Part shown: one piece after another, positions 1-7,300 of the stretch | How the letters are laid out: each line of letters begins with the position of its first letter | Position numbering within the stretch: position 1 is the first letter of the stretch | From: JBFLVQ01 sp040758525 | Lineage (GTDB): Bacteria > Acidobacteriota > Blastocatellia > Chloracidobacteriales > JADJPF01 | Assembly (NCBI GenBank): GCA_040758525.1 | Contig: JBFLVQ010000284.1 | Coordinates: forward strand, 1 to 11,165 | DNA length: 11,165 bases | Direction: 5' to 3' | The notes under the pieces: model-generated | Told to the model about the DNA's origin: nothing | Databases searched by the model: none | What the model saw: the letters and a program-made list of their open reading frames with translations, nothing else | Translations under genes and position numbers: made by a program

Positions 1-482
1 AAGCCCGCGTTAAATGCTATCTCAGTTACGGAAAGGGTAGTGTCGGCTAAGAGGCGCTTTGCTAGCAGCAGCCGCTGAGTCTGGGCATAAGCAATCGGAG
101 AAACACCGAACTCTTCTTGAAATACTCTACGTAAATGGCGAGCAGTAACTCCTAGTTGTTGTGCGATCCCATCAATACCAACCTCATTAAGAACGCCCTC
201 TTCAATAAGGCTTGCCGCAGATTGCGCGATCTTACGACCGGAATAAAAACTATTATTACCTGGCGCCAGTTCAGGGCGACATCTTAAGCAGGGTCGATAG
301 CCAGATGCTTCCGCCATAGCTGCATTCGAAAAGAAAACGCAGTTTTCGCGTTTAGGCATCTTTACTCGGCATACTGGTCGACAATAGATTCTTGTCGAAG
401 ATACCCCAACAAAGAAACACCCATCAAAGCGGGCGTCATGAGCTTGAATTGCACGATAACAGGTCTCTGGTTCTAATAACAT
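1..482 (-). CDS. alkA: Ada-AraC N-terminal part of an AlkA/Ada alkylation-repair protein (3' end off window)
   Basis: The first 160 codons are visible; the rest lies beyond the left edge. Residues about 5-75 form an Ada metal-binding domain. Cys34, Cys38, Cys65 and Cys68 have the same 4-27-3 spacing as the zinc site of E. coli Ada, where the first Cys (Cys38) takes a methyl group from DNA methylphosphotriesters. Residues about 83-160 form an AraC-type helix-turn-helix, with a typical stretch RHLRRVFQEEFGVSP near 115-129. The opening residues resemble Ada-AraC-AlkA fusions, whose C-terminal part is a DNA-3-methyladenine glycosylase. An E. coli-like Ada ending in a methyltransferase domain cannot be excluded because that half is missing. 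The protein would act on DNA in the cytoplasm and may activate its own expression when methylated. The start at 482 is the only ATG in frame after an upstream stop (504-506). No clear Shine-Dalgarno sequence precedes it. It is divergent from the decarboxylase gene. Confidence 0.88.
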   Translation of the reverse strand, partial: MLLEPETCYRAIQAHDARFDGCFFVGVSSTRIYCRPVCRVKMPKRENCVFFSNAAMAEASGYRPCLRCRPELAPGNNSFYSGRKIAQSAASLIEEGVLNEVGIDGIAQQLGVTARHLRRVFQEEFGVSPIAYAQTQRLLLAKRLLADTTLSVTEIAFNAG

Positions 483-854
483 AACAACATAATAAACATT
501 TGCTTATTTGAATGCTCGCTATTTTCGGACATGATCATGGTTTGTGTCGGTACGCACTGACAAGAAAGATATTACCAAGCAAAACGATATGATCGGTAGT
601 ATTATCATGCGTAATAATGCTAAATCTATCTAACCAGGGTATTTCTTCTATCTTGTAGTTGACTTTCCAGTTCGCTAACCTTCTCTCTCAGTTAGGCAGT
701 CTCTTATTAAGCAGACAGAGTACAGCAGTCGTAGTTTAGTAAGTTATTCAGGATGGCTTGGGTAACTAATGGATTCGATATTTTCTGTCTAGGCAATAGG
801 TTGTTAATGCGAGGATTTGTCAAATTTAACCTCCCAGATAAACAAGGAGCAGAT
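483..854. other. Divergent intergenic region, no gene seen
   Basis: These 372 bp separate the minus-strand repair gene from the plus-strand decarboxylase and should hold both promoters. I see no convincing sigma-70 pair on either strand. A perfect 10-bp palindrome, CATGATCATG, lies at 530-539, about 48 bp upstream of the repair gene start, and could be an operator or chance. The open frame of the decarboxylase extends back to 753, but that extension looks untranslated. Confidence 0.6.
844..849 (+). promoter_or_regulatory. Shine-Dalgarno site deciding the decarboxylase start
   Basis: AAGGAG lies five bases before the ATG at 855. The earlier in-frame ATG at 753 has no comparable site, and the 34 residues it would add resemble no part of the family. 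Confidence 0.75.
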
Positions 855-2114
855 ATGAATACGAGCACAGTATCAACTACATTACGTACCACAAAGAGGC
901 GGCTGGGTGGATGGTTACCAAACAATGAAGATGCTTTAGTAGCCTTCCGTACCAGATTGGCTGCGCACGTAAAAACACAGCAACAGGCCAATGTGCAGCT
1001 TTTTCCCGTCGTACAGGATCTAGCTACATTGATTAATGACGATCCAGTGCTGCGTATGGGCTTTACGCAAGCAATTAATCAGGCATTAAAGGCTGGGGTT
1101 AACCTAGGATACACATCAATTGATGAGTTGATAGGTCTAATTAATGGCATCATGACCTATGCTCCTCCCTTTAGTACATCAGAGTTGGTAGGCTGTCCAC
1201 TCAATGCTCTACTTGACTGGCCTATGTGTATGCCCGCTGGGTTTGCACTTTTTCGATCAGCAGCTCTGAATGCACAGCTAAAACAGGTTCTGAATTTCTG
1301 GTGTAGTTTTCTCAGTGGCCCTGACTCTCGTAATTATCTTAACGAGACATCTCCGACCGGCTGGTTTTGTTCTGAAGCTATCCAATATACAAACATGTCG
1401 CAATTCCAATGCGATCCTTCCCAGCCTTACTGGGGTTTTTCCTCTTGGAATGATTTCTTCACTAGAGAATTCAAGCCTGGTGAACGGCCCGTTGCCGACC
1501 CAACTAACAATAAGGTTATCGTCAGCGCTTGCGAAGCAACTCCTTATAATATTCAGCAGAATGTCAAGCTGCAGGATACCTTCTGGATCAAATCTCAGCC
1601 CTATTCTCTGCAAGACATTTTTACCGCATCGCAGTTAGAGTTGGCTCAGTTGTTTGTTGGAGGCTCAGTCTACCAAGCATTTCTCAGTGCCTATAACTAT
1701 CATAGATGGCATGCTCCAATTAGTGGGACGATCACAGATGCTTACCTCGTCAATGGTACTTACTATTCCGATGCTGAATCTGAAGGTCTCGATCCTGCTG
1801 GTCCCAATGACTCACAGGGCTACATTACCGCAGTTGCTGCAAGGGCGGTAGTGGTCATTGAGTGTGACGATGCTAGCGTAGGGAAAGTGGCTTGTGTGTT
1901 TGTTGGTATGGCAGAGATCTCCTCTTGTGTACTAGAGGTAAAGCTTGGCCAGCATGTAGCAAAAGGCGATGAAGTGGGATATTTCCAATATGGTGGCTCG
2001 ACCCACTGTCTAATCTTTCAACCAGGGGTCATACAAAGTTTCATTCCCAAGCCACCTTTCAACTTTGATGCACCACCAATTAAAATTAATTCACAGATCG
2101 CCACAGCAAACTAG
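855..2114 (+). CDS. PsiD-like phosphatidylserine decarboxylase family protein (pyruvoyl-dependent)
   Basis: A 419-residue decarboxylase with two parts. Residues about 40-180 match the N-terminal domain (PSDC type) found in PsiD-like enzymes, with NALLDWPMCMPAGF at 117-130. Residues about 195-395 are the decarboxylase domain: FFTREFKPGERPV at 201-213, YHRWHAP at 282-288 with His283 and His286, and GGST at 380-383. In this family the chain cuts itself before the Ser (here Ser382), which becomes the pyruvoyl group that forms a Schiff base with the substrate amine. The usual SPADG-type Asp of the processing triad appears as Glu227 in VSACEATP. No membrane segment is visible, so the protein is probably soluble. 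Fungal relatives with this layout decarboxylate tryptophan, so an amino acid is a likelier substrate than phosphatidylserine, but the sequence does not fix which one. The gene stands alone: hairpins follow it and the next gene begins 241 bp later. Family assignment is firm, substrate is not. Confidence 0.9.
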   Translation: MNTSTVSTTLRTTKRRLGGWLPNNEDALVAFRTRLAAHVKTQQQANVQLFPVVQDLATLINDDPVLRMGFTQAINQALKAGVNLGYTSIDELIGLINGIMTYAPPFSTSELVGCPLNALLDWPMCMPAGFALFRSAALNAQLKQVLNFWCSFLSGPDSRNYLNETSPTGWFCSEAIQYTNMSQFQCDPSQPYWGFSSWNDFFTREFKPGERPVADPTNNKVIVSACEATPYNIQQNVKLQDTFWIKSQPYSLQDIFTASQLELAQLFVGGSVYQAFLSAYNYHRWHAPISGTITDAYLVNGTYYSDAESEGLDPAGPNDSQGYITAVAARAVVVIECDDASVGKVACVFVGMAEISSCVLEVKLGQHVAKGDEVGYFQYGGSTHCLIFQPGVIQSFIPKPPFNFDAPPIKINSQIATAN

Positions 2115-2115
2115 A

Positions 2116-2153
2116 ATCTTTTGGGAAAGAGCGAGAAATGCTCAACCCAAGAT
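2116..2153 (+). terminator. Hairpin directly after the decarboxylase stop codon
   Basis: Starting two bases after the TAG stop, ATC (2116-2118) pairs with GAT (2151-2153), TTGGG (2121-2125) with CCCAA (2146-2150), and GAGC (2129-2132) with GCTC (2140-2143), leaving a 7-base loop and two small bulges. What follows is AT-rich but not a T run, so it may slow or protect the transcript end rather than act as a standard intrinsic terminator. Confidence 0.45.
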
Positions 2154-2165
2154 ATTAATATTGTA

Positions 2166-2214
2166 AGCCTAAAAATTTGGGCACCAGGTTGAACCAAATA
2201 GGCTTGGTGCCCAA
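2166..2214 (+). repeat. Overlapping inverted repeats forming two alternative hairpins
   Basis: A perfect 10-bp inverted repeat, TTGGGCACCA (2177-2186) and TGGTGCCCAA (2205-2214), overlaps a second one in which AGCCT (2166-2170) and ATTTGG (2175-2180) pair with CCAAAT (2194-2199) and AGGCT (2200-2204). The two folds share bases 2177-2180 and cannot form together. No T run follows on the plus strand. On the minus strand the 10-bp stem would be followed by AAATTTTTA. Confidence 0.5.
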
Positions 2215-2355
2215 TCAACGCAACAAGCCCCTCTATCTATAAAACCACTGTTTAACGGACTGAAGAGCAAAATTAGACACCAAATTGGCATAAGAAGTGC
2301 CTTATTTGAGTTGTAACTTAGTATTCGAGATCAGGTTAAATAATCGGAGATAATT

Positions 2356-2880
2356 ATGTTTCTAAGAGTTTGGCGATTTATTACACTAATCTTTGCTACG
2401 CTAATGCTGACACTCACATCTGCGCATATATTGGAATTACCACAGAAGCTGCAATATGACGCACAGATGTACTCAGCCGTAAACACCACTCTATATCGCT
2501 ACTTTGCTATCATAGGCAGTTTTTATACAGTAGGCTCAATTGTTACCGCGGCTGTGCTGGCATTTTTAGTTCGCAAGCGAGGACAGACTTTCAAATTGAC
2601 AGTAACTGGTGCTATCTGTTTATTGCTCGCATTTATAACCTGGCTGATCTTTGTTGCACCAGTAAATAGTGATGTTGCCAGGGCGTTAATCTCATCACCA
2701 AAGTCGCTGCCAGCTTTATGGATGCAACTGCGCAACCGATGGGAATATGGACATGCTATCGGTTTTGTCATAACGTTTATCGGAGTATCTTTACTGTTAA
2801 TTTCCATACTAGTTGAGACACCCACTAACACAGTGCAAACAGTAGCAGAAAGATCTGATTGGCAAAGAAGGGCAGCCTAA
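2356..2880 (+). CDS. DUF1772 (anthrone oxygenase-like) four-helix membrane protein
   Basis: A 174-residue integral membrane protein with four hydrophobic stretches near residues 5-24, 48-72, 81-103 and 132-153. Features recalling the DUF1772 family are HILELPQKL at 24-32 directly after the first helix, the VAPVN turn at 100-104 after the third, and RNRWEYGH at 126-133 before the fourth. Some fungal members act as anthrone oxygenases without a cofactor; most bacterial members have no known function, so an enzymatic role is only an inference. The start ATG has GGAG at 2346-2349, six bases upstream. The gene follows the decarboxylase on the same strand, but the 241-bp gap with hairpins argues for its own promoter. 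Its end is 16 bp from the stop of the converging channel gene, so the two transcripts probably overlap. Confidence 0.75.
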   Translation: MFLRVWRFITLIFATLMLTLTSAHILELPQKLQYDAQMYSAVNTTLYRYFAIIGSFYTVGSIVTAAVLAFLVRKRGQTFKLTVTGAICLLLAFITWLIFVAPVNSDVARALISSPKSLPALWMQLRNRWEYGHAIGFVITFIGVSLLLISILVETPTNTVQTVAERSDWQRRAA

Positions 2881-2896
2881 CTAATATAATAAATTA

Positions 2897-3901
2897 TCAA
2901 CCATTATCCGCTTTTCTCCAACCATTGGGCACTTCTACCACTACCATTTCAATATTGTGCAGTCGCTCAACATCGATTGTGAGTGGGTCATTTTTAGCTG
3001 GTAGGTTGAAGATATTATCGAACTTTGCGTTCCATATCACTTCTGTGGCTTTATATGAGGATCGTGTATGTACTGTCTGTGAGAAGGTCTCGTCGATACC
3101 AGTAAGCAGGATGAGGAATTCTGCGTTTGTTGAGTGAAGATCTTTTTCTGTGAGTTGGTAAAGAGGACTCTCTTCGGTGATCGGATGGACAATTGTCCAA
3201 CTGAGTGGAAAGAAGGCTACTTTGCTGCGTTCCAAGACAAGTGGATAGAACCGCCTTACTTGATTACCATTAACATTTTCGAAACGAGTAAAGAGTACTT
3301 TAGCCTCCAATTCGATCAGTTGGTTGTGTCGGCCATTGGTAATACGAAACTCGAAGGCGGTTATGCCATGATAAGGAGCAATGACGGCTTGCCGGCTGAA
3401 AATTATCTTTGCTGTCGGTCGAGAAAACCTTGCGAAGAGTAATCCAGTAGCAAGCGCAAAACTGAGCAATCCTACTAAGGATTCGACCATTACAATAATA
3501 TTGGCCAATAACCCTACCGGAGTGATATTGCCATAGCCAATTGTGGCAAAGGTATGGACGCTGAAAAAGAAGGCGCGCAGAAACTGATTGTTGATCGGAT
3601 CATTGGTAGGGCCTTGTAAGGCATCAGGTCCGCATAGAAGGAAGGCTAGCGCGAAAATTGCATTTAGCCCCAAGTAAAAGAGTGTCACAACAGTAAAAAA
3701 ACTCCACCATGGCATGGTTAATAACAGATGGTAAAAATTGACTGAAGAGAGGAATTTGATTCCCTTTCGTCTCACGTTAAAACTGCCGTCCCGATTGAGC
3801 AGGCGCTGGCGGCTCTCACGCGCCACTACCGCACCGAAGCCTAGATCTTGATTCTCGTCCACTCTATTTGCATAACTCTCTTTTGATCTCATAGCAGACA
3901 T
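2897..3901 (-). CDS. KirBac-type inward-rectifier potassium channel
   Basis: A 334-residue channel, close to the length of KirBac1.1. In order: a cytoplasmic N-terminus with RDGSFNV at 37-43, an amphipathic slide helix in NFYHLLLTMPW at 55-65, a first membrane helix about 66-89, a pore helix about 107-119, the potassium filter TIGYG at 120-124, a second membrane helix about 131-157 ending in FARFSRP (156-162), and a beta-rich cytoplasmic domain to the end. Four copies form the pore in the inner membrane and pass K+. Counting back 14 residues from Pro162 puts Phe148 at the site that holds Asp172 in strongly rectifying Kir2.1, so strong polyamine block is not expected. Glu140 is retained, as in KirBac1.1. 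The ATG at 3901 lacks a Shine-Dalgarno site; the in-frame ATG at 3892 lacks one too. The gene converges on the DUF1772 gene. Confidence 0.93.
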   Translation of the reverse strand: MSAMRSKESYANRVDENQDLGFGAVVARESRQRLLNRDGSFNVRRKGIKFLSSVNFYHLLLTMPWWSFFTVVTLFYLGLNAIFALAFLLCGPDALQGPTNDPINNQFLRAFFFSVHTFATIGYGNITPVGLLANIIVMVESLVGLLSFALATGLLFARFSRPTAKIIFSRQAVIAPYHGITAFEFRITNGRHNQLIELEAKVLFTRFENVNGNQVRRFYPLVLERSKVAFFPLSWTIVHPITEESPLYQLTEKDLHSTNAEFLILLTGIDETFSQTVHTRSSYKATEVIWNAKFDNIFNLPAKNDPLTIDVERLHNIEMVVVEVPNGWRKADNG

Positions 3902-3904
3902 ATT

Positions 3905-3919
3905 AACCGCAAAACGGTT
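3905..3919 (-). promoter_or_regulatory. Hairpin next to the channel start codon
   Basis: AACCG (3905-3909) and CGGTT (3915-3919) form a 5-bp stem with a 5-base loop in the leader, three bases before the ATG and in place of a Shine-Dalgarno site. It could limit translation, or be chance. Confidence 0.3.
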
Positions 3920-3926
3920 GCCTATG

Positions 3927-3942
3927 CTAGCTTGACTAGCTT
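3927..3942. repeat. Short tandem direct repeat CTAGCTT
   Basis: CTAGCTT occurs at 3927-3933 and 3936-3942, a 9-bp period, in the channel gene leader. No binding protein can be named. Confidence 0.35.
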
Positions 3943-3970
3943 CCTAACCCTTCTTTTTAACAGGTTTTTT

Positions 3971-4000
3971 ATAGAAAAACGAATCTCTAAATAGAAAAAC
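3971..4000. promoter_or_regulatory. Direct repeat ATAGAAAAAC with a 20-bp period
   Basis: Two identical 10-bp copies lie at 3971-3980 and 3991-4000, about two helical turns apart and 70-100 bp upstream of the channel start. The spacing suits two regulator molecules bound on one DNA face. A TATAAA sequence on the minus strand (3968-3973) touches the nearer copy but has no good -35 partner. Confidence 0.35.
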
Positions 4001-4177
4001 TTTACTAAATTAGTCTCTGTAAGCAATGCAATAGTATAGGAACAGCTATTCCCAATTGAGGGATCACTAACAGATTCTCCGTAGATCAAAACCCTAATAC
4101 AAAAGGCCAATCTCGCCATCGATAGCCCAATTTCAGTAGATCGCAATTAATGGTAAATGGGAATTGACAAAAGAGAT

Positions 4178-4195
4178 AGATTGGATCTCCAATCT
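4178..4195 (-). terminator. Possible terminator after the CHAT gene
   Basis: AGATTGG (4178-4184) and CCAATCT (4189-4195) form a 7-bp stem with a 4-base loop. In the minus direction it is followed by ATCTCTTTTG, a weak T-rich tail. It lies about 135 bp past the CHAT stop, which is far for a dedicated terminator. Confidence 0.35.
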
Positions 4196-4214
4196 CTGCA
4201 ATGAACACCTTATG

Positions 4215-4252
4215 ATCTCTAATAAATTAATCGTTGGCTATCCATTAGAGAT
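4215..4252. repeat. Perfect 9-bp inverted repeat
   Basis: ATCTCTAAT (4215-4223) and ATTAGAGAT (4244-4252) are exact reverse complements around a 20-base spacer, 78 bp past the CHAT stop. No T run follows on the minus strand. The AT-rich stem is weak as an RNA fold. Confidence 0.4.
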
Positions 4253-4329
4253 TTGATTTCTTTATGTTTAGCTATTTGCGATCTGCTGATAGTGGCAGAG
4301 TAGAGCAATTTGAAGCTTGAGATATATCG

Positions 4330-7300
4330 CTATCTGTATTCACCATTGATAACAAAAGCAGCCCAATAATATGGATTCTGCCAGCGCGGTTGCTTGAGCA
4401 TCTGAATCTGTGCGGCACGTAGCGCTGCTACTGCAGAGAGTTTCTTTGTGCCTAACATCTGTTTGTAAAAACGGACCATCAGTTCTGTCGTAGCTGTTAC
4501 TGGAATATTCCATAGTGTAACCATTACACGCGCTGCTCCAGCATAGACAAATCCACGTGTCAGCCCTGTCAACCCTAGATCTTTACTCTTATCTAACACT
4601 TGTTTAACAGTACGAGGATTATCACTCTCTTCTGGAGCTAATGCCAATCCACTACGACAAGCACTGAGCACTACCAGGTCTGCAGGTAGATTGAGATTGA
4701 ATATTGCTGCTGCGCTGAGAAAACCTTGCTGTTGTTTACCCTCTGCATTAAATAGTGAGAGCACTATTCCAGATAGTTCAGGATTGGGATTGAGAAAACC
4801 ATGTGTAGCATAATGGACAATCTTGTATTGGCCAATCTCCTGTTGAGTTGCCATTGTCAGATTAGCATCAAATCCTAGTAGTAACCTGCTTGCTGATTTA
4901 GGCAGTAGTGAGATGATCTCTTTAGCCATCTGTTCTGTTTCTGGTATTGGCTCAAGACCTGAGAGAATCTTCTCTAGTGAGTTAGTGGCAACATTATCAG
5001 GCTTTTTCTCTATAGTATTGATTGGTACTTTGACACGACGGTCTTGGATTGAGAAGACAGGGTTGGCAAATATGGCAATCTCTTTAGGAGCAATGGGACG
5101 TACAGCCAGCTCCTCTCTCTGTAGCGCTAGACTGGATGCTGATGGCAGGTTTATTACTTCGTGATTAATTATCAATGGAGTAGAGAACCTGTATCTACGA
5201 GTAGGTTTGTCTAGAGAGTTTGGTATGGGTAGAGCAGCAAAAGGCACATACTGAAGCAGTCCTTCGCTGACAATCAGCAATCGCTTTTTATTGAGATGTT
5301 CTGCTACTGGTGCTAATACCATACGGCTTAGTTGAGCGGTAGCTTCGGTTATATCTACTTCTAATCTCTTTAATCGTTGTAGTAATCTCTTATTGGTTTC
5401 AAAGCTCTTTCTTGGTCTGGCAATAAAGAGTTGATAGACCCGTAGTGCCGCTGCTTCTACATCTGCACGCTTAGGTAGTTTGTAACTAGTAATGGAGTTA
5501 GTAGTAACTGCCCATAGATAACTCTGCTCACTGCCTAACGCATATTCCAACAAAAGAGTGTTATCATCCAATACTTGCTGTTGGATCTCAGAAGAAGTTA
5601 GTGGTTGTGGATACTTGAGTGCTGCATAATGAGGACTGTTTTTATAAATTAGCGCTTCGACTTTCTGTAATTCATCAGTTATTCTTTCTGTATCCCTTCT
5701 TACTGTATCTTCCTGTTCTGTAGTGTGTTTGCTATTAAGTAAGCGAAATAGATATTCTGCTTTAACATTAAGTTCTTGTCTGAGGTTGCGTTCACGTTCA
5801 AGCAGGTCTGGATTAATACCTTGACGAATATCAACACGGGCTTCTGCTAATGCTTCTAGCAATGTACGAGCACGTGCCCGTTCGCTGGCTTGTAATGCTA
5901 GTGCATCATAGCCAGCCGCTGGCTGTTCTTGATGTAAACGCATTAACAGGTCTATATAGAATTCATAACGATCATGTACAGAAGCAGAGTAAGATGCGCG
6001 CAATTCCTTTATATCAAACTTACTGCGTAATGATTCAATAATAGTAAGCGCCTGTTCGGTTAAGGTAAGCGCTGCTTTAAGCTCACCGCTATCACGCTTA
6101 AATCTAGCAATACCAAATAGTGCTACTGCTGTTACTGTTCTATTGCCGATATCTTTTCCCAATAGTAGGGCTTGATTAAAGTAATCAACGGCTTTTTGGT
6201 TTTCTCCTAATATAGAATAGGTTCTACCAATATTATTGAGTGTATTTGCTTCCAACTCTCGATCACCGACAGCATGAAAGAGCAATAAAGCTTGATTATA
6301 ATAGTCAAGCGCCTTTTCATATTCTCCTAATGAACTGTAAACTACGCCAATGTTACCTAACGTATTTGCTTCCAATCTACGATTACTTGCCGCCTTCTCC
6401 AGTACCATTGCCTGATTAAAATAGTCTAATGCCTTTTGATACTCTCCCAAAGATTTATAAATTCTACCAATATTAGTAAGTGTGTTTGCTTCTCCAGAAC
6501 GATCACCGGTCGCCCTTCTAAGCGCTAATGCTTGATTATAATAGTCAAGTGCCCTCTGATATTCTCCTAATGAGTCATAGATGCTACCAATATTATTAAG
6601 GGCATATGATTCCAATCTGCGAGCTCCTAAGGTTCGCAAGAACACCAGCGCCTGATTAAAATAATCGAGTGCTTTTTGATTCTCTCCCAAGGTGTAGTAA
6701 ACTGTGCCTATACCAGTGAGGATATCTGCTTCCAATCCTTGATCAGCTACTGTGCGTGCCAATGGCAATGCTTGATTAAGATGATCAAGTGCTTTAAGAT
6801 CCTCTCCTAGTGATCTGTAAACCACACTCATACTATTGAGCACAAGGGCTTCGTTATATCGGTCACCAATACTTCTGGCAAGTATCAGTGCTTGATTAAA
6901 GTAATCAAGCGCTTTTAGATTTTCTCCTAATGATCTATAAATCACACCAACGCCGCTTAATATACTGGCTTCTAGATTTTGGTTACCTATTAATCGTACC
7001 AGCGATAGTGCTTGGGTTGCACAATCAAGCGCTTTTTGACTCTCTCCTAATAAGTTGTAAATTCCACCTATATAACGAAGCGTTATTACTTCTAACTCTT
7101 TATTATCTACACTTCGTAGTATCAGTAATACTTGGTTAAAGTAGTCAAGGGCGGTCTGATTCTCACCCAAGAAATTGTAAATAATACCAATACGAGCCAG
7201 TGTCTCAGCCTCCATTTTCTGGTTACCAACTATTCGCCATTCTAGTAATGCAGCTTGGTACTTTGCTATTGCCTGGCGTGAGGACTCTGCCATTCCTTGC

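Larger units (their letters stand above)
3902..4329. other. Intergenic region upstream of the channel gene, no convincing gene
   Basis: These 428 bp lie between the CHAT gene stop and the channel gene start, both on the minus strand. A 74-codon open frame (3922-4146, minus) has no recognisable domain or ribosome site and is probably chance. The stretch holds short direct repeats and several inverted repeats, listed separately, that may be regulatory or may end transcripts. Confidence 0.6.

Noticed and set aside
659..690. TTGACT at 659-664 as the -35 box of a promoter for the decarboxylase
   Set aside because: No acceptable -10 sequence lies 16-18 bp downstream.
753..854. N-terminal extension of the decarboxylase from the ATG at 753
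   Set aside because: There is no ribosome binding site at 753, while AAGGAG stands correctly before 855. The extra residues resemble no domain.
707..991. 94-codon minus-strand open frame
   Set aside because: It overlaps the start of the well-supported decarboxylase on the other strand and its translation resembles nothing known.
3922..4146. 74-codon minus-strand open frame upstream of the channel gene
   Set aside because: No recognisable domain, no clear ribosome site, and it covers repeat-rich likely regulatory DNA.
4164..4192. TTGACA at 4164-4169 as a plus-strand promoter
   Set aside because: No -10 box at proper spacing and no plus-strand gene downstream.
6133..7212. CRISPR-like or satellite array, because of the regular 120-bp spacing
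   Set aside because: The period is coding and the whole unit is conserved as protein, with no alternation of constant repeats and unique spacers; it is a TPR array.
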